A stretch of 64,000 nt of DNA from Flavobacterium gillisiae (GTDB taxonomy: Bacteria > Bacteroidota > Bacteroidia > Flavobacteriales > Flavobacteriaceae): NCBI RefSeq assembly GCF_900107635.1, contig NZ_FNRD01000010.1:62001-126000 (forward strand). The letters are read 5' to 3'. The translations under genes and the position numbers were made by a program. Below are positions 60,090 through 64,000 of this stretch, one piece after another. Position 1 is the first letter of the stretch. Every line of letters starts with the position of its first letter. A model generated the notes under the pieces. The model searched no databases. It was not told the origin of the DNA and saw only the letters and a program-made list of their open reading frames with translations.

Positions 60090-61115
60090 ATGTTTAAAGA
60101 CAAAGTATTATTAATAACTGGAGGAACTGGTTCTTTTGGTAATGCCATGTTAAAAGGCTTTTTAAATTCTGATCTAAAAGAGATTCGTATTTTTTCAAGA
60201 GATGAAAAAAAGCAAGAAGACATGCGTATTCAATATAAAAATGATAAATTAAATTTTATAATTGGAGATGTTCGTGATTTTAACAGCATCGATAATGCGA
60301 TGAATGGTGCTAATTTTGTATTTCATGCTGCAGCTTTGAAGCAAGTGCCGTCATGCGAGTTTTATCCTATGCAGGCAGTTCAGACGAACATTTTAGGTGC
60401 GGAGAATGTATTAGAAGCAGCCGCCAGAAATAATGTAGAGCGAGTTGTAGTTTTGAGTACAGATAAAGCTGTTTATCCTATTAACGCGATGGGAATATCT
60501 AAAGCTTTTATGGAAAAATTAGCAGTTTCGAAAGCCAGAGATACAAGAGTAAGAAATGCAAACGCTATATATACCGCAACTCGTTATGGTAATGTAATGT
60601 GTTCTAGGGGATCAATTATTCCTTTGTTTATTAAGCAGATAAAAGAAGGTAAGCCTTTAACGATTACGAATCCAAAGATGACTCGTTTTATGATGTCATT
60701 AGATGACTCAGTAACGCTCGTGATGTATGCTTTTATACATGGTAATCCTGGAGATATTTTTGTTCAAAAATCACCTGGGTCTACCATTGCAGACCTTGCA
60801 CAAGCTTTGAAAGAACTTTTTAATGCTGATAATGAGATTACAATAATTGGGGAACGTCATGCTGAGAAAATGTATGAGTCCTTATGTTCTAAAGAGGAAA
60901 TGTCTAAAGCGGATGATTTAGGAGATTTTTATAGAGTTCCAGCTGACTTTAGGGACTTAAATTATACGAAGTATGTTCAAGAAGATGGACCAAAATTACT
61001 TAGTGATGAGTATAATTCAGATAATACTCATAGATTAAGTGTACCTGAATTAAAAGAGTTGTTGCTGACCTTAGACTATGTAGTAGAAGAATTAGCTTCT
61101 CATAATAAACAATAA
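60090..61115 (+). CDS. UDP-N-acetylglucosamine 4,6-dehydratase, CapE/FlaA1-short type
   Basis: 341 residues, an extended short-chain dehydrogenase. NAD loop GGTGSFGNA at 11-19, then FSRDEKKQEDMR, AAALKQVPSCEFYPMQAVQT and the active-site region STDKAVYPINAMGISKAFMEK. These features match CapE/WbjB, 5-inverting UDP-GlcNAc 4,6-dehydratases that open routes to FucNAc-type or other 6-deoxy amino sugars. PseB is a close alternative. Two DegT-family genes and an acetyltransferase follow with gaps of 3, -1 and 3 bases, so the four form one operon. Confidence 0.88.
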   Translation: MFKDKVLLITGGTGSFGNAMLKGFLNSDLKEIRIFSRDEKKQEDMRIQYKNDKLNFIIGDVRDFNSIDNAMNGANFVFHAAALKQVPSCEFYPMQAVQTNILGAENVLEAAARNNVERVVVLSTDKAVYPINAMGISKAFMEKLAVSKARDTRVRNANAIYTATRYGNVMCSRGSIIPLFIKQIKEGKPLTITNPKMTRFMMSLDDSVTLVMYAFIHGNPGDIFVQKSPGSTIADLAQALKELFNADNEITIIGERHAEKMYESLCSKEEMSKADDLGDFYRVPADFRDLNYTKYVQEDGPKLLSDEYNSDNTHRLSVPELKELLLTLDYVVEELASHNKQ

Positions 61116-61118
61116 GTT

Positions 61119-62207
61119 ATGTTACCATTAATAAAAACGAGTATACCTGATCGTAAAATTTTGATGCCAAGGCTTGAAGAAGTACTTTATAGCGGTTACG
61201 TTGCACAAGGAGAAGCAGTTGAGTTATTTGAGCGGAAATTTGAGGGTTATATTGGAGGAGGTCATACTTTGTCATTAAATTCAGGAACCGCTGCTCTACA
61301 TATTGCTTTGATTCTTGCGGGTGTTAAGGAAGGTGATGAGGTTATAAGTACAGCCTTGACAGCCGAGCCAACTAATGTTGCAATTAAAATGGTCGGTGCA
61401 AAAATTAGATGGGCAGATGTAGATTATAAGACGGGTAATATTTCAGTGACTACTATTGAGAAGGTGATTAATGCAAAAACAAAAGCTATTATAGTGGTAG
61501 ATTATGCCGGAATTCCAGTAGATGTAAAAGGAATTAAGGCATTATCTGAAAAATATAAGATACCTGTTATTGAGGATGCTGCTCATGCTCTAGGTGCTAA
61601 GTACAAAGGTAAAAAGGCTGGTAACCATTTTCCTTTCACAGTATATTCTTTTCAGGCAATCAAGCATCTGACTACAATTGATGGAGGAGCTTTGCAAATA
61701 TTGGATAGTGAGCTATACGAAAAGGGTAAAGTAATAAGATGGTTTGGTCTTGATAAGAAGTTAACTCGTATGGATAATAACATCAGCTTTCAAGGCTATA
61801 AATATCATATGAACAATGTGAATGCCACAATTGGGTTGGTTCAATTGGAAAATATAGAGAGTGTTGTACAAAGTTATATCGACAATGGCAAGTATTTTGA
61901 TGAAAAATTAAAGGATGTCAATGGGGTTGAGTTAATAGAGTATTATCAAGATTCGGAGCCTTCTTATTGGTTGTATACCATGAAGGTGGAAAATCGAGAA
62001 GGTTTTATAAAAATGATGGCTGATAATGGTATTATGGCTTCTGAACTTCACAAGAGAAATGACTTACATAGTTTTTTAAATGATTATCCGTCAGAATTAC
62101 CAAATTTAGATTTGTTTTATAGTAAGATGGTTCATATTCCTTGTGGATGGTGGGTAACAAATGAAGATAGAGAAAAAATGATTGATTTAATAAAAAAAGG
62201 CTGGTAA
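61119..62207 (+). CDS. DegT/DnrJ/EryC1/StrS-family aminotransferase
   Basis: 362 residues. The PLP-binding features are intact: phosphate-site SGTAALHIAL (55-64), the pyridine-N aspartate Asp153 in VIEDAAHALGAKYKG and the Schiff-base Lys182 in SFQAIKHLTTIDGGA. Family members transfer an amino group to keto sugars in nucleotide-sugar pathways. It follows the CapE-like dehydratase, so its likely substrate is the 4-keto-6-deoxy sugar made there. Its stop overlaps the next start (TAATG), which indicates coupling to the paralogue. Confidence 0.9.
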   Translation: MLPLIKTSIPDRKILMPRLEEVLYSGYVAQGEAVELFERKFEGYIGGGHTLSLNSGTAALHIALILAGVKEGDEVISTALTAEPTNVAIKMVGAKIRWADVDYKTGNISVTTIEKVINAKTKAIIVVDYAGIPVDVKGIKALSEKYKIPVIEDAAHALGAKYKGKKAGNHFPFTVYSFQAIKHLTTIDGGALQILDSELYEKGKVIRWFGLDKKLTRMDNNISFQGYKYHMNNVNATIGLVQLENIESVVQSYIDNGKYFDEKLKDVNGVELIEYYQDSEPSYWLYTMKVENREGFIKMMADNGIMASELHKRNDLHSFLNDYPSELPNLDLFYSKMVHIPCGWWVTNEDREKMIDLIKKGW

Positions 62208-63271
62208 TGATTCCTATTTATAAGCCTTACATGCCTGAAAAAATTGGTGATGTTGTAACTGAAATCCTTTATTCTGGACAATTAGGTTACGGAAACTACG
62301 GGAGAAATTTTGAAAGTAAATTAAAGAGTTTTGTTGGTTGTGAATTTATACTTTCTGTTAGTTCTTATAATGTTGGAATGCAAATTGTACTGTCAACATT
62401 AGGTTTACAGTTAGGTGATGAGGTTATCGCTAGTCCAGTGAGCTGTTTAGCTTCTAACCAACCATTTGCCGTAAAGGGATTAAGGGTGGTTTGGGCAGAT
62501 GTAAACGCATTAACGGGAACTATGTGTCCAGACTACGTAAGGTCTAAAATAACTAAAAATACAAAAGCTATTTTTCATAATCACTTTTGTGGTTATTTGG
62601 GTAATATAGATGAAATTAATGCTATAGGCAAAGAATTTGGAATTCCTGTAATAGATGATGGAATTGAGGCTTTTGCATCTAGGTATAAAGGAAAAAGGCT
62701 TGGGAATGTAGGTACCGATATAACTGTATTTTCTTTTCAAACAGTTAGATTACCAAATACTATTGATGGAGGAGCTATAGTTTTTAAGGATAAAACGCTT
62801 TATGAAAAAGCATTGTTAATTCGGGATTATGGTATTGATAGGACGATTTTTAGAACTTCAAATGGTGAAATTAATCCAAAATGTGATATTAAGATAGAAG
62901 GTTTTGCTGGATTAATAAGTGAATTGAATTCTTATATTGGAATTCGACAAATGGAGGATATAGAAAAACTTCTGGGTATACAACATGATAATGCCTTGGT
63001 ATGGAATAAAAAATTTGAAAATACAGATTCTATGCATTCATTAGTTATAACATCAGAATCTATCCCTAATTATTGGGTATATGGTACTTTATGCAAGAAT
63101 AAAATCGAAGCTATAAAAGATTTTAAGCAAAGTGGTCTGTATGCCACGGGTGTACATATTAATAATAATGTCTACTCTGTATTTAATAATAAAATTCATT
63201 TAAAAGGAGTAGAAGCGTTTATGAAGTATTTTGTAGCCATACCATGTGGTTGGTGGTTTAATAATAAGTAA
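62207..63271 (+). CDS. DegT-family protein lacking the catalytic lysine (putative pseudo-aminotransferase)
   Basis: 354 residues, clearly of the same fold as the preceding protein (for example GDEVIASPVSCLASNQPFAV, IPVIDDGIEAFASRYKGKRL, CGWWFNNK at the end). The Schiff-base lysine is replaced: SFQTVRLPNTIDGGA has Arg181 where the neighbour has Lys182. The phosphate-site SGT is SYN, and the His after the aspartate is Glu (Asp151 is kept). It therefore may not form the normal internal aldimine. It could be a partner subunit of the preceding enzyme or have a different activity, as in lysine-less DegT enzymes that dehydrate. The assignment is inference. Confidence 0.8.
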   Translation: MIPIYKPYMPEKIGDVVTEILYSGQLGYGNYGRNFESKLKSFVGCEFILSVSSYNVGMQIVLSTLGLQLGDEVIASPVSCLASNQPFAVKGLRVVWADVNALTGTMCPDYVRSKITKNTKAIFHNHFCGYLGNIDEINAIGKEFGIPVIDDGIEAFASRYKGKRLGNVGTDITVFSFQTVRLPNTIDGGAIVFKDKTLYEKALLIRDYGIDRTIFRTSNGEINPKCDIKIEGFAGLISELNSYIGIRQMEDIEKLLGIQHDNALVWNKKFENTDSMHSLVITSESIPNYWVYGTLCKNKIEAIKDFKQSGLYATGVHINNNVYSVFNNKIHLKGVEAFMKYFVAIPCGWWFNNK

Positions 63272-63274
63272 ATT

Positions 63275-63772
63275 ATGGAATTTAAGTTTGTTAAAAATGC
63301 AAATGTTTCAAGTGATGATTTAGTAGAAATAGCGACAATTAAACAGTCACAGTGGAATTATCCAATTGAAGATCAGTTAGAATGGATAAAAAGTAACATA
63401 TTGCCTAATGATATCCATGTTTTGATGTTTGAGAATGGGAATGTTGTAGCATACATGAATTTAGTACAAGTACAAGTACAGGTTAATTCTAAGGAAAGTA
63501 CATTCATTGGATTAGGTAATGTCTGTGCGGTGGAGAAAGGAAAAGGATATGGTAGAATTTTAATGATAGAAGTTCAAGAGTATATTAAAGCCCAAAATGT
63601 GCCTGCAATTCTACTATGTAAAAAAGAGCTAATAAATTTTTACACTAAATTTGATTGGAGGCTGATAAAGAATAGAAAAGATAGTTATATTAAGAATGAT
63701 GAAATTAATTTTATGATTTATAATTTTAGCGATTATGTAGATGTTCTTAAGTACGACGGAAGAATCTTTTAA
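63275..63772 (+). CDS. GNAT-family N-acetyltransferase
   Basis: 165 residues. The acetyl-CoA loop appears as VCAVEKGKGYGRILMIEVQE, with the Q/R-x-x-G-x-G/A pattern as KGKGYG. The end (KKELINFYTKFDWRLI) matches the GNAT C-terminal strand and helix. In this operon the likely job is to acetylate the amino group placed by the DegT-type enzyme, as in other diacetamido or acetamido sugar routes. Codons for LVQVQVQVN hold a three-copy GTACAA-like repeat at 63464-63481. The locus then continues beyond the window. Confidence 0.8.
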   Translation: MEFKFVKNANVSSDDLVEIATIKQSQWNYPIEDQLEWIKSNILPNDIHVLMFENGNVVAYMNLVQVQVQVNSKESTFIGLGNVCAVEKGKGYGRILMIEVQEYIKAQNVPAILLCKKELINFYTKFDWRLIKNRKDSYIKNDEINFMIYNFSDYVDVLKYDGRIF

Positions 63773-64000
63773 TTAAGCGCTTTTCATATTATAATCATTA
63801 TTGAAGTTTAGAAAATTTATCATTTTGGAAGAATAGCCGAAATTTTTCGCCACTTCATAAAGCTTATCGATAAAAAAAAGTGGAGATTACAAAATTTTAG
63901 TTATTAACATTAATTAATTTGTTTCTGGAAAAACCCTCCTTTTTTGATGGAGAGTACTGACATTTTTTTTAAAATAATTTTCAAGAAATGACCTTTTGTT

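Noticed and set aside
63773..63900. A short minus-strand frame reading IDKLYEVAKNFGYSSKMINF
   Set aside because: It is only about 36 codons and has no start codon before an in-frame stop. It could be a remnant, but no family was recognised.

Overview
The window reads as part of the chromosome of a Bacteroidota bacterium, most likely a Flavobacterium or close relative. It is AT-rich. It carries a SusC/SusD pair, a murein peptide ligase (Mpl) gene, and a ribosomal operon with secY directly followed by infA and no adk or map between them. Promoter-like sites match the Bacteroidota consensus (TTTG, about 18-20 bases, TAnnTTTG), and Shine-Dalgarno sequences are absent before well-defined starts. 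No rRNA, tRNA, CRISPR array, insertion sequence or phage gene was recognised.

Layout. (1) 1-9,018 holds housekeeping genes: the start of an alpha-2-macroglobulin-like gene, a TPR protein, mpl, a frameshifted GNAT gene, radC, a HAD phosphatase, a hypothetical gene with a disrupted 5' end, rarA, a rhomboid protease and rlmB. (2) 9,323-15,823 (minus strand) holds SusD, SusC and a BamA/D15-like outer-membrane barrel, with no glycosidase beside them. (3) 16,098-33,277 is one long translation block: str (rpsL, rpsG, fusA), S10 (rpsJ to rpsQ), spc (rplN to rpmJ) and alpha (rpsM to rplQ). It has a second promoter before rplC and structured gaps before rpsH and rpsD. (4) 33,521-43,356 holds central metabolism and repair genes: carA, eno, gltA, two adjacent arginine-deiminase-superfamily hydrolases, a MarC protein, a CoA-binding protein, a sodium:solute symporter and recR.

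(5) 43,427 to the right edge is a surface-polysaccharide locus that runs off the window. Export is represented twice: a Wza lipoprotein with a Wzc-like tyrosine kinase, then a large SLBB protein with a Wzz-like chain-length protein. A NusG-like (UpxY/RfaH type) antiterminator precedes a sugar dehydrogenase. Precursor genes include a TviC/WbpP-like UDP-GlcNAc 4-epimerase, a eukaryote-like UDP-glucose dehydrogenase, a TviB/WbpO-like dehydrogenase, mannose-1-phosphate guanylyltransferase, a CapE-like 4,6-dehydratase, two DegT-family proteins and a GNAT acetyltransferase. Glycosyltransferases, flippase and polymerase are not seen and presumably lie further right.

The most unusual part is 51,905-56,345. 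A satellite-like array of 14 copies of a ~115 bp unit is followed by a decayed glycerol-3-phosphate cytidylyltransferase gene, manC and a second cluster of five 150-170 bp repeats. The other notable item is the second DegT-family gene (62,207-63,271). It has Arg at the catalytic Lys position and sits one base from a DegT gene that keeps the Lys, suggesting an enzyme plus pseudoenzyme pair. All functions are inferred from sequence recognition; no search was run.
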